Below, piece by piece: positions 35,587 through 45,240 of a DNA stretch of 64,000 bases. The notes under the pieces were generated by a model that had not been told where the DNA came from, made no database searches, and worked only from the letters and a program-made list of their open reading frames with translations. How positions within the stretch are numbered: position 1 is the first letter of the stretch; each line of letters opens with the position of its first letter. Source of the stretch: Nevskia sp. (GTDB taxonomy: Bacteria; Pseudomonadota; Gammaproteobacteria; Nevskiales; Nevskiaceae); contig JAKFUK010000002.1 of NCBI GenBank assembly GCA_021732745.1, forward strand, positions 372,001 through 436,000. Reading direction: 5' to 3'. Position numbers and translations under genes: made by a program.

Positions 35587-36462
35587 ATGACCGTCCTGAC
35601 CGTCGAGCACACCACGGTTTACCGCTACGCCCAGCCGGTGCAGTTTCATGATCACCGGATGATGTGCCGCCCGCGCGATAGTCATGATCTGCGGCTCATG
35701 GAAACCGGCTTGTCGATCTCGCCCGCCGCGAATGTCCGCTGGCTGCACGATGTCTTCGGCAACTCCATCGCCATCGCCAGTTTTGCCGAGCCGGCCATGG
35801 AGCTGTCGTTCGTGTCGAGCTTTCGCGCGGAGCATTTTCCAAGCGGTCCGGTGAACCTGTCGCTAGAGGAGTTCGCGCGTTTCCTGCCGTTCACGTACTC
35901 GTCGCAGGAAATGGCCGATCTCGGCCGCACGACTGAACGGCATTACCCGGATCCGGATCGGCGGGTCGATCTGTGGGCCAAGCCGTTCGCGCGGCAGGAG
36001 GGCGATCCGGAGACGCTCGATGTGCTGAATGCGATCAATGTCGCGATTCGCGATCAGTTCTCGTACGCGCGGCGCGAGGAGGTGGGTGTGCAGACGCCGG
36101 TCGAGACGCTGGACAAGGGCTCCGGCAGCTGCCGCGATTTCGCCGTGTTCATGATGGAAGCGGTCCGCAGCCTCGGGCTTGCCGCGCGTTTCGTATCCGG
36201 CTATCTGTATGACCAGAACCTGATGGGCGCCGATGCCGGCGTGGTCGGCGGCGGTGCGACCCATGCTTGGGTACAGGTCTATCTGCCGGGCGCCGGCTGG
36301 GTCGAGTTCGATCCAACCAACGCGCTGTTCGGCGGCCACAATCTGATTCGCGTCGCGGTCGCTCGCGATGCCTCGCAGGCGGTGCCGCTGGCCGGCAGCT
36401 ACAACGGTGCGCCTGAGGATTACGTGGGCATGAGTGTCGACGTAAAGGTGACCGTCGCCTGA
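35587..36462 (+). CDS. Transglutaminase-like cysteine peptidase
   Basis: A 291-residue protein with the N-terminal beta domain typical of bacterial transglutaminase-like proteins (VEHTTVYRYAQPVQFHDHRM) followed by the papain-like core. The catalytic triad is C182 (GSGSCRDFAVFM), H226 (ATHAWVQVYLP) and D242 (WVEFDPTN). No signal peptide is seen, so it is probably cytoplasmic. Relatives are usually annotated as proteases or peptide amidases with unknown substrate. It has no functional neighbours apart from the DUF3185-like gene 100 bases upstream. Confidence 0.9.
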   Translation: MTVLTVEHTTVYRYAQPVQFHDHRMMCRPRDSHDLRLMETGLSISPAANVRWLHDVFGNSIAIASFAEPAMELSFVSSFRAEHFPSGPVNLSLEEFARFLPFTYSSQEMADLGRTTERHYPDPDRRVDLWAKPFARQEGDPETLDVLNAINVAIRDQFSYARREEVGVQTPVETLDKGSGSCRDFAVFMMEAVRSLGLAARFVSGYLYDQNLMGADAGVVGGGATHAWVQVYLPGAGWVEFDPTNALFGGHNLIRVAVARDASQAVPLAGSYNGAPEDYVGMSVDVKVTVA

Positions 36463-36491
36463 GGGCAGCGCCGGGCGAGGGCCATCAACGC

Positions 36492-36905
36492 GGAACTACG
36501 GTGACACCTTCCTAATTCCCCAGCTTTCGATCGGACCAGTCTTTGTTGGAGCTGTTTTCACAGGCTGACTTCACCGCACTATTTCGCGCTATCGCGCGCG
36601 GGAAGCTTCAACCGCTTCCCGCTTTCCTTGTCGCCCAAGGAAAGTAACCGAAGGAAGGGCGCCCGGCATGTCGTCGACTCGCGGGGAACCCCTGATTGAC
36701 CCCCGGCCCCGCCAAGCATCACGGCCGGGCGTTCAGATTCGCTGCGAGCAGTGCTCGCAAAGCGCGAATCTTCACCCTGCGCTTCTCGCGCTCTCCGGGG
36801 TACCGCGCTGACGGGCCATCCCTGGCCCGGCATCGCTCAGCGGGCATCCATGCCCGCTGCCCCCTCCGATCGCTGCGATGCTCGGCGACATGCAAGGGGA
36901 GGGAG
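36492..36905 (+). repeat. Left-end copy of the MITE-like element
   Basis: Starts with ACTACGGTGACACCTTCCTAA 30 bases after the transglutaminase stop and continues with the same chain of palindromes as 34590-34920: TTCGCGCTATCGCGCG, CTTTCCTTGTCGCCCAAGGAAAG, GGGCCATCCCTGGCCC, CGGGCATCCATGCCCG. It has two extra inserts of about 15 and 70 bases compared with that copy. The right end is missing. Confidence 0.75.
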
Positions 36906-36959
36906 ATGCAAAAGCCAAATCACAAGCCGAAGCGACAGCGGCGGTACCGCTCCTCATCC

Positions 36960-37040
36960 GTCATACCGGCGAAAGCCGGTATCCAGTGCCCTTGACCGCC
37001 GCACTTCACGACTCTGGATACCGGCTTTCGCCGGTATGAC
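36960..37040. repeat. 81-bp inverted repeat with perfect 27-base arms
   Basis: The left arm starts GTCATACCGGCGAAAGCCGG (36960) and the right arm (37014-37040) is its exact reverse complement over 27 bases. Each arm itself contains a small palindrome (CCGGCGAAAGCCGG). A shorter relative is at 38436-38455. Confidence 0.92.
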
Positions 37041-37071
37041 GCTTTTGATTTGGCGGTGGCAGTGGACTTTG

Positions 37072-37113
<42 letters not shown>

Positions 37114-37124
37114 CTGTTGACGTT

Positions 37125-37370
37125 CGGCCCTCTGCGTGACGCCGAGCATCGCAGCGATCTCTGGGGGCAGCGGGCATGGATGCCCGCTGAGCGATACCGG
37201 GCCATGGATGGCCCATTATCGCGCACCCCAGAGATCGCGAGAAGCACAGGGAATCGGATCGCGGCTTTTGCTTCTCGCGATCCGACGGCATGCCGAGGGC
37301 CTGTTTTCTTTGCTTACTTTCTTTGCGTCAAAGAAAGTAAGTCGCGCGATAGCGCGAAAAAGCAGCGCTG
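37125..37370 (-). repeat. Inverted, diverged copy of the palindrome chain
   Basis: Read on the minus strand it has the same order of small palindromes as 34660-34915: TTCGCGCTATCGCGCG, a CTTTCTTTGACGCAAAGAAAG stem, a GCTTCTCGCGATC segment, GGGCCATCCATGGCCC and CGGGCATCCATGCCCG. Overall identity is clearly lower than among the other copies. Confidence 0.75.
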
Positions 37371-37445
37371 AAGTAAGACGCAGAAGGTAGGCGCGGCCCA
37401 CCCTGCGATGATAGTCCCGTGAACCGAGCGCCTGCCAACCCGCCC

Positions 37446-38378
37446 ATGAAAGTCTCCCTGATCGCCATCGCCATTGCTGTCTCGATGCAGGCAAACGCCG
37501 CGACCGACCTCGCCGCCCATGCCTGGATACATGGGGCCAAGGATTGCACCACGAACCGCGACCCGGCGATCGAGGTGCTTCAATTCGATGCGGCTACTTA
37601 CGTGCTGCGTCAAAACAAGTGCGTGCACGCGGAGGCACCGTTCATCTATGTGCTGTTCGGGGAACACACGGTCTTTGTCCAGGACACCGGTGCCACGGAG
37701 GATGCAGCGGCGTTCCCGCTCCATGACACCATTCAAGGGCTCATTGCGCAGCGGATGGCGCGGTCACCGGGCCAGACGCTGAAGATTCTCGTCACCCATT
37801 CCCACAGCCACCGCGATCACACGGCTGCGGATTCCCAGTTCCGGGGCAAACCCGGTGTGACCCTGGTGGAAGCCAACGCCAAGGCCGTGCGCCAGTTCTT
37901 CGGGTTCACCGACTGGCCCGCGGGCCTTGCCAAGCTGGAGCTGGGTGGGCGCACGCTTGAAATCGTTCCCGCACCGGGACATCAGGACGGAGGGATTGCC
38001 GTGCATGATCCGCGCACGGGCTGGCTGCTCACCGGCGACACGCTTTATCCGGGCCGGCTGTACGTGAAGAACTGGAACGAATACCGGGCGACCATCGCCC
38101 GTCTCGAAGCGTTTTCCAGCACCCGTGCGGTTTCCGCCGTGCTGGGCACCCATATCGAGATGTCGGCCGCCGGCACGCTGTTTCCGGCCGGAAGCAGCTT
38201 TCAGCCTCGGGAAGCCAGCCTGGTGCTGGGTGGCGAAGACTTGTCGACCCTGCACAAGGCCTTGCAGAAAGCCGGCGAGACGCCGCAGGACATCAATCTG
38301 GGGAAGTTCGTTGTTGCGCCGATCAGCGGCTTGCAACGCTTCGTTGGCAGCGTTCTGAAGTGGGTGGGCGGGCTGTAG
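37446..38378 (+). CDS. Periplasmic metallo-beta-lactamase-fold hydrolase
   Basis: A 310-residue protein with signal peptide (KVSLIAIAIAVSMQANA, cleavage near residue 18). The metal motif THSHSHRDH gives H120, H122, D124 and H125; further ligands are in APGHQDGG and LLTGDTLYPG. The MBL fold covers lactamases, lactonases, thiolesterases and others, and nothing here fixes the substrate. A GTG nine codons upstream (37419) is an alternative start. It stands alone between repeats. Confidence 0.85.
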   Translation: MKVSLIAIAIAVSMQANAATDLAAHAWIHGAKDCTTNRDPAIEVLQFDAATYVLRQNKCVHAEAPFIYVLFGEHTVFVQDTGATEDAAAFPLHDTIQGLIAQRMARSPGQTLKILVTHSHSHRDHTAADSQFRGKPGVTLVEANAKAVRQFFGFTDWPAGLAKLELGGRTLEIVPAPGHQDGGIAVHDPRTGWLLTGDTLYPGRLYVKNWNEYRATIARLEAFSSTRAVSAVLGTHIEMSAAGTLFPAGSSFQPREASLVLGGEDLSTLHKALQKAGETPQDINLGKFVVAPISGLQRFVGSVLKWVGGL

Positions 38379-38667
38379 CGGGATTGTTATGGATTCAGTT
38401 TCAAGTCTTGCGCACTGCTGGCAGCGGAGCACTGGATTCCGGCTTTCGCCGGAATGATGGGTGAGGAGAGGGCCGAGTGAGGTACTTCCAGGCTTCCGGG
38501 TCCCTTTGCCTGAGCGTCCCTCACCCCCGCCGCCAGAGACATGCTCTGGCCCCGGGGGGAGAGGGGAGACCAGCCGAACCGCGGCTCGCCGAAGTCTGCC
38601 GTAGTTCGGGCGAGCCGGTCTTTCGCGCTGCTTGCATCAACATCTCGCCTCCGTAACGATTCCCCCG
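38379..38667. other. Intergenic repeat region before the TonB receptor gene
   Basis: The gap between convergent genes holds a short hairpin ATTCCGGC-TTTC-GCCGGAAT (38436-38455), related to the arms at 36960-37040, and the inverted partner (38513-38574) of the palindrome at 33117-33179. Nothing gene-like is seen. Confidence 0.7.
38513..38574 (-). repeat. Dispersed palindromic repeat, right copy
   Basis: Reverse-complement partner of 33117-33179, with only a few differences over about 62 bases. The pair brackets the accessory stretch between the exported adenosine deaminase and the TonB receptor. Confidence 0.85.
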
Positions 38668-41214
38668 TCAGAACCGATAGGCAACCGTCGCCAGCCAGTT
38701 GACCGGACGTTCCGGCAGCACGACAGAGGAGCCGAACAGGTCCGGGAAGTTCGAGCGGTAGTAGCGTTCGTTGGTCAGGTTCTTGCCCTGGATGCCGAGC
38801 TTCCAGTGACGGGTTTCGTAGTTCAGGCCGATGTTCAACAAGGTGTATTCCGGCAGTTCCACGGCTCTCGAGAAGCCCGAGAACGTCGACGACACATGGG
38901 TGACGCCGAATGTGCTGGTCAGGCCCTTGAGCAGGCCTTCGCTGAAGTTGTAGATGAAGTTGATGCTGAACAGGTCTTCCGGGATGCCGGCCTTTCTTGC
39001 ACTTGGATTGACCGTGCCCGGGCCGGTAAAGGTCAGGCCATTGATGACGCCGCCGAAGATCAGTGAAGGATCGACGCCGGCCGGCAGATCGCTGGCACCG
39101 GCGAAGCCGAACTGGAAACCGTCCTGTTGCGCGGTGAGGTTCTCGACGGTCAGATGCGTGTAGGCACCGGTGATCGCCAGATTGTTGGTGACCACACCGC
39201 GAAACTCCAGTTCGTAGCCTTCGGACTGCGTGGTGCTGTTGGTGACGATGTTCTGCGAGTTCAGATCGACGCGATCCTGCCGGAAATAGTCGGCCGACAC
39301 GTACAGGCGGTTACGCAGAAAGCTGCCCTTGGCACCGATTTCCACCAGCGATGACTTGGCGAGCACCGAACCGGATTCAACGCTCGGCGGGTCCACCTGG
39401 CCGCCCTGCCCTGCGATCAAGGTGGACTGGGTGGCGCGGGTGAAGTACGGCGTGACGCCGATCACCGGGATGTCGTAACTGAGGCTTACGGTCCACGACG
39501 GCTTGTTCTCGTTGCCGTTGAACTCCACACCGTTGCAGGCCGTGGTGTTCAACGCGCAGGCCGTGGACTGGACATCGACCCAGTCCCAGCGTCCGCCGAG
39601 CAGCAGGTGGATGGACTTGATGAAGTTCAGATCGGCCAGTGCGGCGACGCCGAAGTTGACGTAGTTGCCGATGGTGTGGCTGGACCAGGGTTCGATCTCC
39701 GGGCCGTCGCGGGTGCTCAAGGTGCGGCGGTCGATCGGCGTGCCGGGGCGGCTGATGTCGCGGCGATCGAAATACTCGAAGCCGAAATTGTCGCCGTGCT
39801 CGAAATCCTGATAACGCACCGAGCCGCCGGCCTGATAGTTGGCGGTCATCCAGTCGTTGCCGCTCCACTTGTACGACAGGTTCAGCTGGTCCTCGAAAGC
39901 GAAGGTGTCGGCGAACTGCGAAAAGCCATAGGCGTTCTCGTTGATATTGTCGAGCGATTCGTAGAACGTCTTGTTGGTGAGCTTGAGATCGTCGGAGAAG
40001 GTGTGGATGTAGTCGAAGTAGAGAGTGATGACCTTGCTGTCGAGACGATCATCCGGCTGCGCCAGCACCTGCGAGTTGCGCAGCTGCGTGGTGCCGGGGT
40101 TCTGCAGCGCCAGACCAGGCTGATTGGCCAGATCGGCGTTGACCTGTTCTGCCGACTGCGCGCCGACGCCGCCGAAATAGAAGATGCCCAGCGGATTGCC
40201 GAAGCAGTTGGTCGCGGCATTCAAACAGGGTGCGGACGTGGCTTCAGCGGCTGACAGGAGACCATCGCCATTGCCGTCGAGCGAGGTGGGACTGCCGGTG
40301 ATGTAGGTGCCGTTGTCGATCAGATCCTGGGTCAGACGATTCCAGCCGGCCACCTGGTTGCCGCGGAAATCCTGGTACTGGCCGCCGAACTCCACGCGCG
40401 AGCTTTCAGTGAGATTGGCGTCCAGCGAGGCCTGGAAGATGTTCTGGTCGGTGTTGGTGTTCTCGTAGTAGGAGCCCGAATCCTCGCCTTCCACATACAG
40501 GTAGTAGCCGAACTGCTTGCCGGCGATCGACGCCGGGCCGCCGACTTCGCCACGGACGATGTTCTTGTCGAAGCTGCCCCGGCTGACGCCGACTTCACCG
40601 CCGGTGCGGCCGCCATCGGACTTGTCGGCGGCGCGTGCGGATTTCGGCACGAAGTTCAGGTAGCCGCCGACTTTCGAAGGCCCGTAGATCGGCGAGGCAG
40701 GGCCGCGCACGATGTCGATGCGATCGCTGGCAGCGATCGGCGTCGGGTAATTGCCGGGATTGTCGATGCGGCGCACGCCCCGGAAATAGTTTTCGCCCGG
40801 CGTGCCGCGCAGGTCGAGCGAGCCGGCAACGCCGAAGAACGATTGGGTGAACGAACCCGGGCTCAGGGTGATCAGGTCGTCGATGACATTGATGTTGAGC
40901 TTGTCGAGGGTTTCCTTCGAGATCGAGGTGATCGAGCGCGGCGTGTCCTTGATGCTCTTGTCGAAGCCGAATACCGAATCCACCGCTTCGGTGTTGAGAA
41001 TGTTGACGGCGCGATTCACCGCGCGCACTTCCACCTGCTTGAGCTGGGTGACGCCGGCTTCCGCTGCCGGCGGCGTGCTTTCCGCAGCGGCTGGCGATTC
41101 AGCCGCAGGGGGCTCGCTGGTCTGCGCCCGCGTGATGCCGGCGGCACCGAGATTGCTGCTCAGAAAAATCAGGGAAATGGCTTTCAATCCCAGTACCGGT
41201 TTCCTGCGCTTCAT
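38668..41214 (-). CDS. TonB-dependent outer-membrane receptor
   Basis: An 848-residue outer-membrane receptor. It has a signal peptide (cleavage near GITRAQT), a Pro/Ala/Glu-rich linker, then a plug domain (VDSVFGFDKSIKDTPRSITS and VRGPASPIYGPSKVGGYLNF) and a 22-strand-type barrel ending in VNWLATVAYRF with the terminal aromatic. The plug resembles siderophore-type receptors, but position, divergent from a nucleoside ABC transporter across 264 bases, suggests a purine or nucleic-acid-derived ligand. That link is inference from context only. Confidence 0.92.
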   Translation of the reverse strand: MKRRKPVLGLKAISLIFLSSNLGAAGITRAQTSEPPAAESPAAAESTPPAAEAGVTQLKQVEVRAVNRAVNILNTEAVDSVFGFDKSIKDTPRSITSISKETLDKLNINVIDDLITLSPGSFTQSFFGVAGSLDLRGTPGENYFRGVRRIDNPGNYPTPIAASDRIDIVRGPASPIYGPSKVGGYLNFVPKSARAADKSDGGRTGGEVGVSRGSFDKNIVRGEVGGPASIAGKQFGYYLYVEGEDSGSYYENTNTDQNIFQASLDANLTESSRVEFGGQYQDFRGNQVAGWNRLTQDLIDNGTYITGSPTSLDGNGDGLLSAAEATSAPCLNAATNCFGNPLGIFYFGGVGAQSAEQVNADLANQPGLALQNPGTTQLRNSQVLAQPDDRLDSKVITLYFDYIHTFSDDLKLTNKTFYESLDNINENAYGFSQFADTFAFEDQLNLSYKWSGNDWMTANYQAGGSVRYQDFEHGDNFGFEYFDRRDISRPGTPIDRRTLSTRDGPEIEPWSSHTIGNYVNFGVAALADLNFIKSIHLLLGGRWDWVDVQSTACALNTTACNGVEFNGNENKPSWTVSLSYDIPVIGVTPYFTRATQSTLIAGQGGQVDPPSVESGSVLAKSSLVEIGAKGSFLRNRLYVSADYFRQDRVDLNSQNIVTNSTTQSEGYELEFRGVVTNNLAITGAYTHLTVENLTAQQDGFQFGFAGASDLPAGVDPSLIFGGVINGLTFTGPGTVNPSARKAGIPEDLFSINFIYNFSEGLLKGLTSTFGVTHVSSTFSGFSRAVELPEYTLLNIGLNYETRHWKLGIQGKNLTNERYYRSNFPDLFGSSVVLPERPVNWLATVAYRF

Positions 41215-41478
41215 CTGCTACCCCCCAAGTTCGATTCGTTGATCAATGGACTCGTCGTCCATCTCCCGATGTGGAAACCGCTCGGCACCGGGCCACCCAC
41301 CCGAGGCACGAACAGGCATTGCATGTTCTCCACGGGCTCAGCGCAACGAACATGCCACGGTCAAAAAGCGGTCTGACTGGAGCATCAGCGGCGAAATCCA
41401 CTGGACTTGCCCACGCATGGCATGAGCCTTGCACTCATTCGGTGCACTCACTTGGCAGGCGGACGGACTCAAACGGCG
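41215..41478. promoter_or_regulatory. Divergent control region, TonB receptor / nucleoside ABC
   Basis: The 264 bases between the two start codons must hold promoters for both directions. I looked for purine-type riboswitch features and clear -35/-10 boxes and saw none. The region also includes possible earlier starts for the ATPase (41407, 41422). Confidence 0.4.
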
Positions 41479-43041
41479 ATGGCAGTTCCGCCACAGGGCA
41501 TGCAGCCAGCCGCGCTGCCGACGCCGCGCTTGCAGTTGCGCGGCATCACCAAGCGCTATGCCAGCGTGGTCGCCAATGACGCGGTCGACCTGCGGGTGGG
41601 CGTCGGCGAGATTCACGCCCTGCTCGGCGAGAACGGTGCCGGCAAGAGCACGCTGATGAAGATCGTCTACGGCGTTACCCGGCCGGACGCCGGGAGCGTT
41701 GAATGGGAGGGTCAGGTCGTTTCGATCGGCAGCCCGGCCGAGGCCAGACGCCGCGGCATCGGCATGGTGTTCCAGCACTTCTCGCTGTTCGAGACGCTGA
41801 CCGTGGCGGAGAACATCGCGCTGGCGATGGACGAGAAATGCCGGCCTTCGGCGCTCGCCCCGCGCATCCGCGAGGTTTCGGAAAACTACGGCTTGCCGGT
41901 CGATCCTGATCGACTGGTCCACAGCATGTCGGTGGGCGAACGGCAGCGGGTGGAAATCGTCCGCTGCCTGCTGCAATCGCCGCGTCTGTTGATCATGGAC
42001 GAGCCGACTTCGGTGCTGACGCCGCAAGCGGTGCTGACCCTGTTCGAGACACTGCGCCGGCTGGCCCGCGAAGGTGTGTCGATTCTCTATATCAGCCACA
42101 AGCTCGACGAGATCCGCGCGCTTTGCGACACCGCCACCGTACTTCGCGGCGGCCGCGTGAGTGGCACCGCGATCCCGCGTCTCGAGAGCAATGCCAGCCT
42201 GGCGCGGCTGATGATCGGCACCGAGCTGAAAAGCTGCCAGCTCGTGCCGCGCGTACCGGACGCGCTGCGGCTGGAACTGCGCGCGCTGTCGCTGGCCACG
42301 CGCGATCCCTTCGGCACTGAACTGAAAGATCTGAACCTCGGCGTGCGCGGCGGCGAGATCGTCGGCATCGCCGGGGTGTCCGGCAACGGCCAGAAGGAAT
42401 TGCTGGCGGTGCTGTCCGGCGAAGCCTTGAGCCCCGAGCGCGGCATGGTGCGCATCTGCGGCGAGTCGGCAGGTTTGCTCGACCCCGCCCGCCGCCGCGC
42501 GCTGGGCTTCGGTTTCGTGCCCGAGGAACGCCTCGGACGCGGCGCGGTGCCCTTGATGAGCCTGGCGCAGAACGCGCTGCTGACCGGTGCAGGCACCGGC
42601 ATGGTGCGCTTCGGGATGGTGCGCGAGCAGGCCACGCGCCGCTTCGCCGCCGACACCATCGCCCGCTTCCAGGTGAAGTGCAGCGGCCCCGAGGCACTGG
42701 CCGGCAGCCTGTCCGGCGGCAACTTGCAGAAGTTCATCGTCGGCCGCGAAACGGGGCTCGAACCCAAGGTGATGGTGGTCGCGCAGCCGACCTGGGGGGT
42801 GGATGTCGGTGCCGCACTGCTGATTCGTCAGGCCCTGCTCGACCTGCGCGAAGCCGGGGTGGCGCTGCTGGTGATTTCCGAAGAGCTGGACGAGCTGTTC
42901 ATGATCTGCGACCGCATCGCGGTGATCGCGCAAGGGCGCTTGTCGCCCGCGATGCCGACCGCCGAACTGAGCGTGGAGCGCGTCGGCGTGATGATGGCGG
43001 GCGGCGTCGATGACCGGCAGACGGCTCATGTCGCGGCCTGA
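41479..43041 (+). CDS. Nucleoside ABC transporter, dual ATPase subunit
   Basis: A 520-residue protein with two nucleotide-binding domains, as in NupA/YufO/RbsA-type importers. Domain 1 has Walker A GENGAGKST and signature SVGERQRVEI, with LLIMDEPTSVL. Domain 2 has the degenerate Walker A GVSGNGQKEL usual in this class and signature LSGGNLQKFIVGRE. It is followed without a gap by two permease genes, the standard layout of purine nucleoside importers with a BMP-type binding protein. The start is uncertain (41407, 41422 or 41479). Confidence 0.92.
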   Translation: MAVPPQGMQPAALPTPRLQLRGITKRYASVVANDAVDLRVGVGEIHALLGENGAGKSTLMKIVYGVTRPDAGSVEWEGQVVSIGSPAEARRRGIGMVFQHFSLFETLTVAENIALAMDEKCRPSALAPRIREVSENYGLPVDPDRLVHSMSVGERQRVEIVRCLLQSPRLLIMDEPTSVLTPQAVLTLFETLRRLAREGVSILYISHKLDEIRALCDTATVLRGGRVSGTAIPRLESNASLARLMIGTELKSCQLVPRVPDALRLELRALSLATRDPFGTELKDLNLGVRGGEIVGIAGVSGNGQKELLAVLSGEALSPERGMVRICGESAGLLDPARRRALGFGFVPEERLGRGAVPLMSLAQNALLTGAGTGMVRFGMVREQATRRFAADTIARFQVKCSGPEALAGSLSGGNLQKFIVGRETGLEPKVMVVAQPTWGVDVGAALLIRQALLDLREAGVALLVISEELDELFMICDRIAVIAQGRLSPAMPTAELSVERVGVMMAGGVDDRQTAHVAA

Positions 43042-44134
43042 GTCGATCCTGCGAATGCTGTGGCCGTTCCGGCTCGAAAAACGCGCTGCGCCATCGGCGG
43101 CGATGCGGCTGGCCTCGCCGCTGATCGCGGCACTGGCGATGGCGGTGACCGGCCTGATCGTGTTCCTGATCCTGGGTCAGGACCCGCTGGCGGCGTTCAG
43201 GGTGTTCTTTCTGGCACCACTCGCGGGCAGCTACGAGATCGGCGAACTGCTGCTGAAAGCGACACCGCTGATGCTCTGCGCGCTGGGCCTGGCCATCGGT
43301 TTCAAGGCCAATGTCTGGAACATCGGGGCCGAAGGCCAGCTGATCCTCGGGGCCATCGTCGGCAGCGGCGTGGCACTGTTCTGGGGTGAAGCTCTCGGAG
43401 CCTGGGCGCTGCCGCTGATGATGCTGGCCGGCGCGCTCGGCGGCATGGCCTGGGCCGCGATTCCGGCGCTGCTGCGCACCCGCTTCCACACCAACGAGAT
43501 CCTGGTCAGCCTGATGCTGGTGTACATCGCCCAGCAACTGCTCGGCTATCTGGTGCACGGGCCGTGGAAGGACCCGGCCGGCTACAACTTTCCGCAGTCG
43601 AAGGCCTTTGCCGAAAACGCCATCCTGCCGGCGCTGGTCGAGGGCACGCGGGTCACCGGCGCGCTGATCATGGCGCTGTTGCTGGCGGTGGTGTCCTGGC
43701 TGTTCTCGACGAAAACCTTCGCCGGCTATCGCATGCAGGTCGCCGGGCTGGCACCGGCCGCAGCGGCCTACGCCGGCTTCAGCGAGCGCCGCAACATCTG
43801 GCTGGCGCTCTTGATCGGCGGCGGCATGGCCGGCCTGGCCGGGATCAGCGAAGTGGCGGGGCCGATCGGGCTTGTGCAAGCAGTGATCTCGCCGGGTTAT
43901 GGCTTCGCGGCGATCATCGTTGCCTTCGTGGGCCGCCTGCATCCCTTCGGAATCGTGCTGGCCTCGCTGCTGATGTCGCTGCTCTATCTGGGAGGGGAAA
44001 CCGCGCAGGTGGAGCTGCAACTGCCGTCGTCGATCACCGGCCTGTTCCAGGGCAGCCTGCTGTTCTACCTGCTGGCCGCCGACCTGTTCATCGACTTCCG
44101 GCTGCGGCGCATTGCCCGCCCGGTGGCCGGATGA
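43010..44134 (+). CDS. Nucleoside ABC transporter permease 1
   Basis: A 374-residue inner-membrane permease of the BPD_transp_2 family (YufP/NupB-like), with about ten hydrophobic segments. The conserved ALGLAIGFKANVWNIGAEGQ and RTRFHTNEILVSLMLVYIA are typical. The start at 43010 overlaps the ATPase gene by 32 bases; 43028 is an alternative. It overlaps permease 2 by 4 bases. Confidence 0.92.
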   Translation: MTGRRLMSRPESILRMLWPFRLEKRAAPSAAMRLASPLIAALAMAVTGLIVFLILGQDPLAAFRVFFLAPLAGSYEIGELLLKATPLMLCALGLAIGFKANVWNIGAEGQLILGAIVGSGVALFWGEALGAWALPLMMLAGALGGMAWAAIPALLRTRFHTNEILVSLMLVYIAQQLLGYLVHGPWKDPAGYNFPQSKAFAENAILPALVEGTRVTGALIMALLLAVVSWLFSTKTFAGYRMQVAGLAPAAAAYAGFSERRNIWLALLIGGGMAGLAGISEVAGPIGLVQAVISPGYGFAAIIVAFVGRLHPFGIVLASLLMSLLYLGGETAQVELQLPSSITGLFQGSLLFYLLAADLFIDFRLRRIARPVAG

Positions 44135-45057
44135 ATCTCGATCCGCTGGTTCCGATCATCGTCAGCACGGTGATCGCGGCAACGCCGCTGATCTATGCCG
44201 CGCTCGGCGAACTGGTCACCGAGCGCGCTGGGGTACTGAACCTCGGCGTCGAAGGGATGATGCTGGTCGGAGCCGTCGCGGCCTTCGCCGCAGGCACCGC
44301 GACCGGCAGCCTGACCGTGGCCTTCATCGCCGGGGCGCTGGCGGCGACCCTGCTATCGCTGCTGTTCGCGTTTCTGACACTCACCCTGCAGACCAACCAG
44401 GTCGCCACCGGACTGGCGCTGACCCTGTTTGGCGTCGGCCTGTCGGCCTTCATCGGCCGGGGTTACGCCGGCATGCCGATCGACCGGGTGCCGAAGCTGG
44501 ACATTCCCGGCGTCAGCGATCTGCCGGTGATCGGCCCGCTGCTGCTGAACCACGATCTGCTGGTCTATCTGTCGATCGCGCTGTATTTCGCAGTGAACGG
44601 ATTTCTCACGCGCACCCACGCCGGGCTGCGGCTGCGGGCGGTAGGTGAATCGCCGGGTGTGGCCCACGCCATCGGCGAGCCGGTGCTTGCCATCCGCTAT
44701 CTGGCGGTGATGTTCGGCGGGGCGATGTCGGGCATTGCCGGGGCGTACCTGTCGACTGCGCTGACGCCGATGTGGGTCGAAGGCTTGAGCGCCGGACGCG
44801 GCTGGATCGCGCTGGCGCTGGTGGTGTTCGCCACCTGGAAACCGCTGCGCGTGCTGCTTGGCGCGTACCTGTTCGGTGGGGTGACGGTGATGCAGTTGTA
44901 TGCGCAGGGGTTTGGTGTCGCAGTACCGAGCGAGTTCCTGTCGATGCTGCCGTATGTGGCGACCATCGTCGTGCTGGTGCTCATCTGCCGCGATCCGAAG
45001 ACCATCCTGCTGAACCAGCCGGCCTCGCTCGGCAAGCGCTTTCATCCCGACGCCTGA
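44131..45057 (+). CDS. Nucleoside ABC transporter permease 2
   Basis: A 308-residue permease (YufQ/NupC-like) with eight or nine hydrophobic segments. GELVTERAGVLNLGVEGMML and LQTNQVATGLALTLFGVGLS match the conserved cytoplasmic loops of the family. Its ATG overlaps the stop of permease 1, so ATPase and both permeases are one translational unit. Confidence 0.93.
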   Translation: MNLDPLVPIIVSTVIAATPLIYAALGELVTERAGVLNLGVEGMMLVGAVAAFAAGTATGSLTVAFIAGALAATLLSLLFAFLTLTLQTNQVATGLALTLFGVGLSAFIGRGYAGMPIDRVPKLDIPGVSDLPVIGPLLLNHDLLVYLSIALYFAVNGFLTRTHAGLRLRAVGESPGVAHAIGEPVLAIRYLAVMFGGAMSGIAGAYLSTALTPMWVEGLSAGRGWIALALVVFATWKPLRVLLGAYLFGGVTVMQLYAQGFGVAVPSEFLSMLPYVATIVVLVLICRDPKTILLNQPASLGKRFHPDA

Positions 45058-45098
45058 AGTGGCGGGCAGCGAATCGCTTTGATAGCGCGCAATGGCGG

Positions 45099-45192
45099 TT
45101 TCGCACGAAGTACACAAAGAGCACAAAGGAAGTCACCGAATTGCCTGTACCGCTCTGATTTTCTTCGTGTTCTTTGTGTGCTTTGTGCGAAA
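45099..45192. repeat. Long inverted repeat, ACGAAGTACACAAAG family
   Basis: Left arm TTTCGCACGAAGTACACAAA, right arm the near-inverse TTTGTGTGCTTTGTGCGAAA. Further copies at 48886-48979 and 59312-59403; all are about 92-94 bases with variable centres. Confidence 0.9.
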
Positions 45193-45240
45193 CATCGTGA
45201 TTGCATCTCAAATCTCCTGTTGCACTCCCCGAGACTGCGT

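Noticed and set aside
41215..41478. Purine or cobalamin riboswitch upstream of the TonB receptor
   Set aside because: No characteristic conserved boxes could be found by eye on either strand.
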